This document shows, in pieces, positions 1 through 6,518 of a stretch of DNA of 7,561 bases. A program made the position numbers and the translations under genes. A model generated the notes under the pieces. It had not been told where the DNA came from and made no database searches. It saw only the letters and a program-made list of their open reading frames with translations. Origin of the DNA: Chitinophagaceae bacterium UBA2467 (GTDB lineage Bacteria > Bacteroidota > Bacteroidia > Chitinophagales > Chitinophagaceae); NCBI GenBank assembly GCA_002342205.1, contig DDPN01000129.1, positions 10,504 to 18,064 on the forward strand, read 5' to 3'. The first letter of the stretch is position 1, and each line of letters begins with the position of its first letter.

Positions 1-383
1 TTGTTAAAAAGTAAAATATTAACATCAAAATTGCGACGAAGCAAATGAATAGTATGATTGCCTCCAATACTTAAACTATCTCCATCACCAGTTATGATCC
101 ATACACTCAATTCCGGACGACTAGCTTTTAATCCACTTGCGATGGCTGTAGCTCTTCCGTGAATAGAGTGCATTCCAAATGTGTTCATGTAATACGGAAA
201 ACGACTACTACAACCGATTCCGGAAATGAATACAATATTTTCTTTGGGAATGCCCAGTGTTGGCATTACTTTTTGTACCTGAGCCAAAATAGAATAATCT
301 CCACAACCCGGACACCAGCGCACTTCCTGGTCCGATGCAAAATCCTTAGCGGTCAGCGTGGTTGTAGAGGTAGTTTCACTCAT
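1..383 (-). CDS. korB: 2-oxoacid:ferredoxin oxidoreductase beta subunit (KorB-like), 3' end cut by window edge
   Basis: Reading from ATG at 383 gives 127 codons open to the window edge, so only the N-terminal part is present. This subunit binds thiamine diphosphate and, with an alpha subunit, oxidatively decarboxylates a 2-oxoacid (2-oxoglutarate in the Kor group) to acyl-CoA, reducing ferredoxin in the cytoplasm. Visible signatures: WCPGCGDY at residues 23-30 and GIGCSS at 55-60, whose cysteines C24, C27 and C58 match the 4Fe-4S ligands of this family; HGRA at 75-78; and the ThDP/Mg motif [12 protein letters not shown] at 99-110, followed by LLFN at 124-127. An AGGTAA stretch about 12 bases before the ATG may serve as a weak ribosome site. 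It lies 30 bp after the acyl-CoA dehydrogenase with no terminator between them, so they are probably co-transcribed. The alpha subunit is not in view. Assignment to 2-oxoglutarate rather than pyruvate or another oxoacid rests on overall resemblance only. Confidence 0.9.
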   Translation of the reverse strand, partial: MSETTSTTTLTAKDFASDQEVRWCPGCGDYSILAQVQKVMPTLGIPKENIVFISGIGCSSRFPYYMNTFGMHSIHGRATAIASGLKASRPELSVWIITGDGDSLSIGGNHTIHLLRRNFDVNILLFN

Positions 384-413
384 AAAAAAGTATTACCTGC
401 AAAATTACAAAAT

Positions 414-2207
414 TCAATAACAGTATTGCCCAGCCTCCAGCATTTGATTGGCTATTCTTCTACGCGCTTCTTTCGCGTTAAAAGGATCCGCTTTGGTGAA
501 TCTTTTTAAACCTAATAGCATCATTCTTCCCTCATCACCAGATGCAAACCCATTGATTGCATCCTTTCCAAACTTATTGACCTGGTCGGCAGCGTCATAC
601 AAATAAGTACGCATGATATCCAATTGACCTGCCGCAGCTGCTTCGCCCTGTAGATCTGTCAGCTTCATTACACGGAGCAATACACTCTCCGCATGAAATA
701 CAGTAATTGCCATATCAGCCAGGTTCATCAAAACCTCTTGCTCTTTTTCCAATTTCATCATTAATGTCTGAACAGCACCACCTGCTGTCATCAATACTGC
801 TTTTTTAAGATTGGAAATCAACTTTTGTTCTGCAGCAAACAGTGTGTCATCGGGTGCACCAAAATCAGGTACACTCATCAATTCTTTTTGAACAGCCATG
901 GCAGGCCCCATTAGATCCAGTCGCCCAGACATCGCACGCTTCAACGTCATGTCCAAAGTCAATAAACGATTAATCTCATTGGTGCCCTCGTAAATTCGAT
1001 TGATGCGGCTATCACGATACGCTCTTGATACCGGATATTCTGCACTATATCCATTACCGCCATGAATCTGCACCGCTTCATCCACTGCAAAATCTAATAC
1101 TTCACTACCAAACACTTTTAAAGCTGCACATTCAATGGCATATTCTTCGGCTCCTGCTAGCAGCGCTTCTTCAAAAGGCTTACCGCTATCCAATAATTCA
1201 TGTTCTTTTTGATCTATCCATTTTGCAGTACGATATAATGCAGCTTCCGCTACATAGGTACGAATAGCCATTTCGGCCAACTTATGTTTAATGGCTCCAA
1301 AATTTGCAATCGGTTGCTTGAACTGCTCTCTTGTTTTTGCATAGGAAATAGACTGATTTACCGCTCGGCGTGCGCCACCCACGGCAGCCGCGCAAAGTTT
1401 CAATCGACCGATATTTAAAATATTGAAAGCAATCTTGTGTCCCTTTCCCAGTTCTCCTAATAAATTTTCTGCAGGTATTTTACAATCCTGGAAATAAAGT
1501 TGCACAGTAGACGAACCCTTGATTCCCATTTTTTGCTCCTCAGGTCCTTGTGTAAAACCAGGTGTTCCTCTTTCTACAATGAAAGCTGTGAATTTATCGC
1601 CATCCACTTTTGCAAAGACAGTATACACATGTGCAAATCCACCATTGGTGATCCAGCACTTTTGTCCGTTCAGTACATAATGCTTTCCATCGGGCGTCAA
1701 CGTAGCAGTTGTTTTTGCGCCTAACGCATCGCTGCCACTATTAGGTTCGGTTAACCCATAAGAACCTGCCCATTCCCCACTGACTAATTTGGGTAGATAG
1801 TGTGCTTTTTGCGCGGGTGTGCCAAAATAGAGAATTGGTAACATCCCAATACCCGTATGCGCTGCTACTGCTACAGAATAAGAATGTCCCGAACCCAGAT
1901 ATTCATTGACAATTGTAGAAGTAACAAAATCTTTTCCTAGTCCCCCATACTCTTCTGGAATAGAAGTAGAAAGTAGTCCTAGTTCGCCAGTTTTCTTGAC
2001 AAGTGTTGGCATCAGTCCTTCTTCCAACGCATCAATTCGATCTACAATAGGAAACACCTCTGTATCCAAAAATTGAGCACACATATCTCGAATCATTTGC
2101 TGCTCTTCTGTGAATTGCTCAGGAATAAAGGTGTCAGCAGGAGTGCACTCCTTCACCAACCACTCTCCTCCTTTTAAATTTTTTTGTGCAATCGTTTCGT
2201 TTGACAT
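414..2207 (-). CDS. Acyl-CoA dehydrogenase, long form with C-terminal extension (597 aa)
   Basis: A cytoplasmic FAD-dependent enzyme that introduces the trans-2 double bond into acyl-CoA in the first step of beta-oxidation. The start is taken at ATG 2207 (MSNETIAQ). The open frame runs on to 2297, but that part overlaps the marR coding region and is unlike the family. Seen: N-terminal helical domain about residues 30-145; flavin/substrate signature YGLTEPNSGSDA at 150-161; CWITNG at 184-189; C-terminal signature with IHGGNGY at 381-387 and RIYEGTNEINR at 404-414, where E407 is in the position of the catalytic base of the VLCAD type. Residues from about 430 to 597 form an extra helical domain, as in VLCAD/ACAD9-like enzymes and longer than the roughly 380 aa of short forms. 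It follows marR by 10 bp and precedes korB by 30 bp, which suggests MarR-controlled fatty acid use. Chain-length preference cannot be read from the sequence. Confidence 0.93.
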   Translation of the reverse strand: MSNETIAQKNLKGGEWLVKECTPADTFIPEQFTEEQQMIRDMCAQFLDTEVFPIVDRIDALEEGLMPTLVKKTGELGLLSTSIPEEYGGLGKDFVTSTIVNEYLGSGHSYSVAVAAHTGIGMLPILYFGTPAQKAHYLPKLVSGEWAGSYGLTEPNSGSDALGAKTTATLTPDGKHYVLNGQKCWITNGGFAHVYTVFAKVDGDKFTAFIVERGTPGFTQGPEEQKMGIKGSSTVQLYFQDCKIPAENLLGELGKGHKIAFNILNIGRLKLCAAAVGGARRAVNQSISYAKTREQFKQPIANFGAIKHKLAEMAIRTYVAEAALYRTAKWIDQKEHELLDSGKPFEEALLAGAEEYAIECAALKVFGSEVLDFAVDEAVQIHGGNGYSAEYPVSRAYRDSRINRIYEGTNEINRLLTLDMTLKRAMSGRLDLMGPAMAVQKELMSVPDFGAPDDTLFAAEQKLISNLKKAVLMTAGGAVQTLMMKLEKEQEVLMNLADMAITVFHAESVLLRVMKLTDLQGEAAAAGQLDIMRTYLYDAADQVNKFGKDAINGFASGDEGRMMLLGLKRFTKADPFNAKEARRRIANQMLEAGQYCY

Positions 2208-2217
2208 AAAATTTATT

Positions 2218-2667
2218 TTAATTGTTTGAAGTAAGGTTATCATACACAATCTGAAGGACCTGCTTACACACTTCCACTTTTTCAGCAGGAACACCACGTA
2301 ATGCTTCAGTTAATGTTTGATCGGCTAGTTTCATGGTTTGCTCCTGTAATTGTTGCCCATCCTTAGTCAAATAAATGAGATTGATTCGACGATCATTATT
2401 AGCAGCAACTCTTTTGACCAAGCCTGCCTTTTCCAAATTATCAACCAATCGAGTGATGCTGGGCTTATCCCTAAAGCTGGCAGTACACAGATCCTGTTGA
2501 CTAATTCCATCTTTTTTCCAAAGATGATAGAGGACACTCCATTGCTCAATTGTTACGTTCAATCCTGTACCATTAAATTTTTTTTGCAAGCGACGTGCAA
2601 TAGCCGTGGAGGCAATACCTGTGATAAAACTGTAGAGCTCTCCTTTTTTAAATTGGTTGTTTGGCAT
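2218..2667 (-). CDS. MarR-family transcriptional regulator (149 aa)
   Basis: A dimeric winged-helix regulator that normally represses its own operon until a small ligand releases it. The start chosen is ATG 2667 (MPNNQFKKGELYSF), giving a normal MarR length of 149 aa. The frame stays open to an ATG at 2727, but those 20 extra codons would run through the promoter and operator described separately and do not look like family sequence. Seen: N-terminal dimerisation helix; helix-turn-helix around residues 55-85 (ISQQDLCTASFRDKPSITRLVDNLEKAGL); wing with the conserved R-x-x-x-N-D-R-R pattern (KRVAANNDRRINLIYLT) around 86-102; C-terminal dimerisation helices to 149. It is the first gene of a minus-strand unit with an acyl-CoA dehydrogenase 10 bp downstream, so an acyl-CoA or fatty acid ligand is plausible but inferred. 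Confidence 0.92.
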   Translation of the reverse strand: MPNNQFKKGELYSFITGIASTAIARRLQKKFNGTGLNVTIEQWSVLYHLWKKDGISQQDLCTASFRDKPSITRLVDNLEKAGLVKRVAANNDRRINLIYLTKDGQQLQEQTMKLADQTLTEALRGVPAEKVEVCKQVLQIVYDNLTSNN

Positions 2668-2687
2668 ATAGTTGTTTAAGCAACTAT
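2668..2687. promoter_or_regulatory. Probable MarR operator (20-bp palindrome)
   Basis: The plus strand reads ATAGTTG, then TTTAAG, then CAACTAT. The 7-bp arms are perfect inverted repeats and the central TTAA also pairs, so 18 of 20 positions are symmetric. Size and form match typical MarR-family sites (about 16-20 bp palindromes read by one dimer). It abuts the marR start codon on one side and the -7 promoter box on the other, so it covers the expected transcription start and leader. Binding there would block the marR/acyl-CoA dehydrogenase/korB unit. The site is seen directly; its binding by this MarR is inferred. Confidence 0.75.
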
Positions 2688-2718
2688 CAAATCTACCAAA
2701 ATTTGTCAGCCTGAGCAA
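2688..2718 (-). promoter_or_regulatory. Promoter of marR unit (Bacteroidota type)
   Basis: On the minus strand the -7 box is TAGATTTG (2695-2688), a full match to the Bacteroidota consensus TAnnTTTG. A TTG at 2718-2716 lies 20 bp upstream, a suitable distance for the -33 element. The expected transcription start falls about 4-6 bases below the box, inside the palindrome at 2668-2687, giving a leader of roughly 15 bases before the marR ATG at 2667. This short leader without a Shine-Dalgarno sequence is usual for the phylum. Confidence 0.65.
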
Positions 2719-2764
2719 TGACTTCAAAAAAAATTAACAAGACGCAAGGTCCCCGTGGAAACGG

Positions 2765-2772
2765 TAGTTTTG
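2765..2772 (+). promoter_or_regulatory. Possible -7 box for the glycosyltransferase gene
   Basis: TAGTTTTG fits TAnnTTTG completely and lies 4 bases before the glycosyltransferase ATG at 2777. The usual spacing to the start of transcription would put +1 at or next to the ATG, giving an almost leaderless mRNA. No TTG is seen at the right distance upstream for a -33 element, so support is partial. The box lies in the 109-bp divergent region shared with marR, about 70 bp from the marR -7 box. Confidence 0.35.
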
Positions 2773-2776
2773 TGGC

Positions 2777-3895
2777 ATGTGGTTAATCGGGCTACTTGCT
2801 TTACTCACGTTGGGATATGCAGGGTTGATTATTCATTTAAAAAAAGGCTGGGACACCCTTCCTAAATACATACCAGATCCACCGAGCTCCCCTCTTCCAT
2901 TTGTTACCGTACTGATTCCTGCCCGCAACGAAGAGGATAATATCGGTGTCTTATTAGACGCCCTTTCCAAGCAAACCTATCCGCAAGAAAAGATGGAAGT
3001 CATTGTAGTGGATGACCACTCATCTGATCGTACGGCTTTCATTGCCCAGTCATACCCTTTTGTGAAATTGATTGAGTTAAAAGACGATTGTCTGAATTCA
3101 TATAAAAAAAGAGCGATTGAAAAAGGGATTGAACAGGCCACTGCGCCTTTCATTGTTTGTACAGATGCAGATTGTATGCCAGGACCAGAGTGGCTAGAAA
3201 CAGTAGGCGGCTACTATCAGCAAAAAAAATGTGCCTTTATTGCAGCACCCGTATTACTGGAAAACAACTCGAGTGTACTAGGTCGTTTTCAGACCCTAGA
3301 CTTTTTAGTCATGCAGGGAATAACGGCGGCAGGAATTCAGCAACAATCGATTTACATGGCCAATGGTGCCAATATGAGCTATCCTAAAAAGGTATTTGAG
3401 TCGGTAGGTGGTTACAAGGATAGTAAACAACTTGCCTCTGGTGATGATTTCTTCCTGCTCCATAAAATCCAAAAAGAGTACCCTTCACAAATTCACTTCA
3501 TCAAATCGGAAAAAGCAATCATTCGTACCCAGGCCCAGCTTACCTGGTCTGGATTTTTTCAACAACGAATTCGCTGGGCAAGCAAGTCTTCGCAGTATGA
3601 TAACCAACCCTTAAAACTTGTTTTATTACTAGTAGGAATATATAATCTCAGTTTACTTGTTGTATTGGCATCAAGTATAGTTTGCCCCCAGCTCCTATTA
3701 TTGGCACTCGCTAGTATACTTGTAAAATCGCTAATAGAATGGCCATTTGTACAACCAGTGGCAAGGTTCTTTAAGGTCCCGATTACTGGCTATCAGTTTT
3801 TGCTTTTTCAACCACTGCATATTTTATATATCCCTATTACTGGGATACTAAGTTTTCAAAAAAAATATGTCTGGAAAGGGAGAAAGGTTCGCTAA
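2777..3895 (+). CDS. Membrane-anchored family-2 glycosyltransferase (372 aa)
   Basis: Transfers a sugar from an activated nucleotide donor to an unknown acceptor at the cytoplasmic face of the inner membrane. Seen: N-terminal membrane helix about residues 2-20; GT-A fold start FVTVLIPARNEEDNI at 42-56; donor-binding VVDDHSSDRT at 77-86; metal-binding DAD at 130-132 (TDADCMPGP); acceptor-side GDD at 222-224 (ASGDDFFLL); QQRIRW at 262-267, the Q-x-x-R-W type motif seen in processive cellulose-, hyaluronan- and N-acetylglucosamine-type synthases; then two or three membrane helices between about 279 and 358, and a basic tail. All key motifs are present. The frame has no other ATG before codon 73, so ATG 2777 must be used to keep the first helix. 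It is divergent from marR, and the next gene begins after a 58-bp gap with its own promoter-like box. No polysaccharide or lipid A genes are nearby to indicate the product. Confidence 0.9.
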   Translation: MWLIGLLALLTLGYAGLIIHLKKGWDTLPKYIPDPPSSPLPFVTVLIPARNEEDNIGVLLDALSKQTYPQEKMEVIVVDDHSSDRTAFIAQSYPFVKLIELKDDCLNSYKKRAIEKGIEQATAPFIVCTDADCMPGPEWLETVGGYYQQKKCAFIAAPVLLENNSSVLGRFQTLDFLVMQGITAAGIQQQSIYMANGANMSYPKKVFESVGGYKDSKQLASGDDFFLLHKIQKEYPSQIHFIKSEKAIIRTQAQLTWSGFFQQRIRWASKSSQYDNQPLKLVLLLVGIYNLSLLVVLASSIVCPQLLLLALASILVKSLIEWPFVQPVARFFKVPITGYQFLLFQPLHILYIPITGILSFQKKYVWKGRKVR

Positions 3896-3927
3896 CAAGA
3901 ATCTGTATTTCTATTCAGTAAAATTGA

Positions 3928-3935
3928 TAGTTTTG
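3928..3935 (+). promoter_or_regulatory. Probable -7 box upstream of the DUF3078 gene
   Basis: TAGTTTTG, identical to the box before the glycosyltransferase, matches TAnnTTTG. It ends 18 bases before the ATG at 3954, so transcription would start near 3940 with a short leader. No clear TTG is found at the -33 position; only a TTT at 3908-3910 is close. It would let the DUF3078, trmB and alkyltransferase-like genes be transcribed apart from the glycosyltransferase. Confidence 0.45.
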
Positions 3936-3953
3936 GAGCTCGAAATTTAGCAG

Positions 3954-4889
3954 ATGCCTCTAGTTCGATTTGTATTAGTCTTTATCCTGTCATTGAGTTT
4001 TTTTTTCAGTGATGCGCAAGATGCCTCTATTCGAAAATTACAAGTAGAGTCACTACGACCTGTAAAAAAATACGTCCCTGATTCATTGATAAAAAAAAGG
4101 AAATCCGGAGGGAACTATACCCTTACCATTGGACAAGGTACGTTGAGTAACTGGGCAGCAGGGGGCGATCAATTTTCGCTCACCGTCAATACGATTCTTC
4201 AACTCTATTCTTATTATCGTAAAGGACGCAACAGCTGGGACAATACATTAGACATTTTTTTTGGCTATATCAACACTACCTCTCTGGGCAGCAGAAAAAA
4301 TGATGACCGTTTTGATTTGATTTCCAAATACGGTTACTCATTAAATAAAAAAATAAACCTAGCGACACTATTTAATGTTCGCTCACAATTTGTTCGCGGA
4401 TACACCTACCCCAACAACGTAAAAACATTTGCTTCAAGTTTTTTATCTCCTGCCTATATCATCTTTAGCCAGGGACTTGATTTTCGTCCTAATAAACAGA
4501 TCTCTGTTTTCTTTTCTCCAATCACAGCAAGGTGGGTAGTTGTTACTAACCCTGCTCTCTCTTTGAGAGGTGAATATGGCGTAAAGGCCGGCACAAACAG
4601 TATTGGACAGTTTGGTGCATTCGGAACGGTTACCATTGAAAAGAACTTCAATAAAAAAGTACTCTACAAGTCAAGGTTAGATCTATTTTCTAACTACCAA
4701 CGAAAACCACAAAATGTAGATCTCTTTATAACAAACGTACTTACCACTAAGATTGGAAAAAATCTTGCATTCAACTGGAACGTAGATTTAATCTATGACG
4801 ATGATGTACGATTATTTGGTCCCCGCAAATCATCGCCTGGGCTACAAGCTAAATCAATCATTGGGCTTGGCTTACAGGTAAAACTCTAA
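3954..4889 (+). CDS. DUF3078 outer-membrane beta-barrel protein (311 aa)
   Basis: A protein of a Bacteroidota family with no settled function, predicted to lie in the outer membrane. Seen: a signal peptide of about 22 residues (short basic start, hydrophobic run FVLVFILSLSFFF, likely cut after SDAQ); a linker with basic residues; then the DUF3078 hallmark block with GGNYTLTIGQGTLSNWAAGG at 52-71 and NSWDNTLD at 93-100. After that come alternating hydrophobic and aromatic strands to the C-terminus, which ends in a barrel-like strand (IIGLGLQVKL). Polar, Tyr/Phe/Asn-rich strands fit an outer-membrane barrel. The gene contains unusually long single-base runs (T9 at 3998-4006, A8 at 4091-4098, T8 at 4255-4262). 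Its stop is 1 bp before the trmB ATG, so translation is probably coupled. No ligand or partner can be named. Confidence 0.85.
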   Translation: MPLVRFVLVFILSLSFFFSDAQDASIRKLQVESLRPVKKYVPDSLIKKRKSGGNYTLTIGQGTLSNWAAGGDQFSLTVNTILQLYSYYRKGRNSWDNTLDIFFGYINTTSLGSRKNDDRFDLISKYGYSLNKKINLATLFNVRSQFVRGYTYPNNVKTFASSFLSPAYIIFSQGLDFRPNKQISVFFSPITARWVVVTNPALSLRGEYGVKAGTNSIGQFGAFGTVTIEKNFNKKVLYKSRLDLFSNYQRKPQNVDLFITNVLTTKIGKNLAFNWNVDLIYDDDVRLFGPRKSSPGLQAKSIIGLGLQVKL

Positions 4890-4890
4890 C

Positions 4891-5607
4891 ATGGGACAAA
4901 AAAAGCTAATTCGTTTTGCTGAGCTCAAAACATTTTCAAATGTTCGGGAATTTCCTACAGATGCTGCAGGTAATTGGCATCACTATTTTGGCAATTCTAA
5001 TTCAATTACATTAGAATTAGCTTGCGGAAAAGGTGAATATGCAATTGGACTTGGACAACTTTACCCTGATCGTAATTTTATAGGCGTCGACATTAAAGGG
5101 AATCGAATTTGGGTTGGCGCACGCAAAGCACAACAGGAATCATTAACGAATGTGGCGTTTTTACGTACACAGATTGAACAGGTAGCCACTTATTTTTCAC
5201 CAGGTGAAGTACAGGAAATATGGATCACCTTTCCTGACCCACAATTACGATTCTCTAAAGCAAAAAAAAGATTAACCCATCCTCGCTTTTTACGGTTGTA
5301 TCAGCAATTTTTATCTTCAACTGGAAAAATACATTTGAAGACAGATAGTCCTGCCCTGTATCAATTTACAAAACTTGTGTTGGAGCATTACCAATGCCGG
5401 ATCCATACAGACTTAGATAGTGTTTATGCGCAAAGCGAAGTGTCAGCTGATTTGAAAATCAAAACACACTATGAGTCGCTAGACATTGCTGGGAGCAATC
5501 GAATTCATTATTTATGTTTTTCATTGTCGCCCGACTTGGCATCCCCTGAAAAAGAGTTGTCGTTCAAAGAAAAATTAGCGCAGTATGAAACGACAACAGA
5601 AAGCTAA
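4891..5607 (+). CDS. trmB: tRNA (guanine-46-N7)-methyltransferase (238 aa)
   Basis: A cytoplasmic S-adenosylmethionine-dependent enzyme that forms m7G at position 46 in the variable loop of tRNAs. Seen: SAM-binding motif I as ELACGKGEY at 42-50; GVDIKGNRIWVGARKA at 65-80, with the acidic ribose-binding residue D67; the conserved ITFPDPQ at 112-118; then a basic stretch to KKRLTHPRFL at 125-134 (the family's K/R-R-L-T-P region); LKTDS at 149-153; and the C-terminal THYES pattern at about 192-196 that closes the active site. Length fits bacterial TrmB with a short extra tail of about 20 residues. The ATG follows the stop of the DUF3078 gene by 1 bp, and the 3' end overlaps the next gene by 23 bp. 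No key residue appears to be missing. Confidence 0.95.
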   Translation: MGQKKLIRFAELKTFSNVREFPTDAAGNWHHYFGNSNSITLELACGKGEYAIGLGQLYPDRNFIGVDIKGNRIWVGARKAQQESLTNVAFLRTQIEQVATYFSPGEVQEIWITFPDPQLRFSKAKKRLTHPRFLRLYQQFLSSTGKIHLKTDSPALYQFTKLVLEHYQCRIHTDLDSVYAQSEVSADLKIKTHYESLDIAGSNRIHYLCFSLSPDLASPEKELSFKEKLAQYETTTES

Positions 5608-5968
5608 AGAGTCCTTACAAAAAATATTACCCTCAGGAAATAAAGAAAATGATTTCTTTCAGCAAGTATGGGAATTAGTGAGACAAATTCCCAAAGGACG
5701 CGTCACTTCTTATGGAGCAATCGCAGCAGCGTTAGGACTTAAATCAGGGGCCCGTATGGTGGGCTGGGCTATGAACAGCAGTCATGGGCAAAAACCAGTA
5801 GTGCCTGCCCATCGAGTTGTAAATCGCAATGGACAGCTATCTGGCAAAAATCATTTTGCAACTCCTACACTTATGCAGGAATTATTGGAAAAAGAGGGAA
5901 TTCGTATTCAAGACGATACGATCATCAATTTTTCACAGCACTTCTGGGATCCGCAACAAGAAAGTTGA
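5585..5968 (+). CDS. MGMT-family, alkyltransferase-like DNA-binding protein lacking the active-site Cys (127 aa)
   Basis: Resembles the C-terminal DNA-binding domain of O6-alkylguanine-DNA alkyltransferases. Seen: winged-helix part FFQQVWELVRQIPKGRVTSYG at 24-44 with Y43 at the conserved tyrosine; ARMVGWAMNS at 56-65, with R57 at the position of the base-flipping arginine finger; and PAHRVV at 74-79 where true transferases have P-C-H-R-V. The acceptor cysteine is thus alanine (A75), and there is no other cysteine in the protein. It therefore cannot take up an alkyl group by the known route and is expected to act like ATL proteins (YbaZ/Atl1 type), which bind O6-alkylguanine and pass it to nucleotide excision repair. 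The Ala version is, to my knowledge, common in Bacteroidota. The ATG lies inside the end of trmB with a 23-bp overlap in another frame, so translation is probably coupled. Confidence 0.88.
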   Translation: MKRQQKAKESLQKILPSGNKENDFFQQVWELVRQIPKGRVTSYGAIAAALGLKSGARMVGWAMNSSHGQKPVVPAHRVVNRNGQLSGKNHFATPTLMQELLEKEGIRIQDDTIINFSQHFWDPQQES

Positions 5969-5970
5969 AC

Positions 5971-6513
5971 TTATTGATAGTACGGGCTGATCATCCAATA
6001 CACCAGCACTCCTGTAACAGCAACATAAAACCAAATTGGCCAGGTAATCTTTGCTAATTTTCGGTGAGACGCCCATTCACTAATCAAGCCTCGATAAGCC
6101 GTAAAAAGAATAAAAGGAAGAATGATTCCGGCTAATGGAATATGTGTAAATAGAATGATGTAATAAATTGTTTTCATCATGCCCTCTCCTCCATAACTCG
6201 TCTCGCCAGCTAATAAGTGATGGGCAATATAGCTCACTAAAAAAAGTACAGACAGTACCAATGCGCCAATCATCAAATTGCGATGGAGTGCATACTGCTT
6301 CGTTTTTACAGCCCATAAAGCTGCCACTAGTAAAACGGCCACTGTACCATTAATGACTGAATTAATCAATGCAAAAATGTGTACATCAAAACCCAAATCT
6401 ACTTCGAGTTTTATGCGACCCAGTGCAACTACAGCAGCAAAAACAATCAGTGAAAAAAGGATAATCAGACGGCTGGCCAGCTTATCATTCTTTTTTAAAC
6501 AAGGCTGTAACAT
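5971..6513 (-). CDS. DUF420 membrane protein, CtaM-like (180 aa)
   Basis: An inner-membrane protein with about five helices (roughly residues 15-32, 45-68, 80-100, 115-140, 158-175). The family includes Staphylococcus aureus CtaM, reported as needed for function of an aa3-type quinol oxidase, so a part in haem-copper oxidase assembly is the best guess. Histidines placed in or next to helices, as in the family: H45, H77 (YALHRNL), H98/H99 (YIAHHL) and H124 (FTHIPL); they could bind metal or haem. It starts 5 bp after the SCO stop codon, with the oxidase subunit IV gene just upstream, which supports that role. The gene is convergent with the alkyltransferase-like gene, with only 2 bp between stop codons and no hairpin terminator seen. 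Confidence 0.85.
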   Translation of the reverse strand: MLQPCLKKNDKLASRLIILFSLIVFAAVVALGRIKLEVDLGFDVHIFALINSVINGTVAVLLVAALWAVKTKQYALHRNLMIGALVLSVLFLVSYIAHHLLAGETSYGGEGMMKTIYYIILFTHIPLAGIILPFILFTAYRGLISEWASHRKLAKITWPIWFYVAVTGVLVYWMISPYYQ

Positions 6514-6518
6514 ATCGC

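Noticed and set aside
384..413. Terminator between the acyl-CoA dehydrogenase and korB
   Set aside because: The 30-bp gap is A-rich but has no inverted repeat able to form a stem.
159..509. Plus-strand open frame of 116 codons across the korB/acyl-CoA dehydrogenase junction
   Set aside because: It is antisense to two well-supported genes, its translation has no family-like features and its composition is atypical for a protein; a shadow frame.
2208..2297. Upstream extension of the acyl-CoA dehydrogenase reading frame
   Set aside because: It overlaps the end of marR, and the extra 30 residues are unlike acyl-CoA dehydrogenase N-termini; ATG 2207 gives the natural start.
2668..2727. Upstream ATG (2727) for marR
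   Set aside because: The 20 extra codons would translate the -7 box and the palindromic operator, and the -33/-7 promoter lies downstream of that ATG.
2753..2764. Small hairpin CCGT-GGAA-ACGG with a GNRA-type loop upstream of the glycosyltransferase
   Set aside because: Only 4 bp of stem, upstream of the expected transcription start, no T-run; likely chance.
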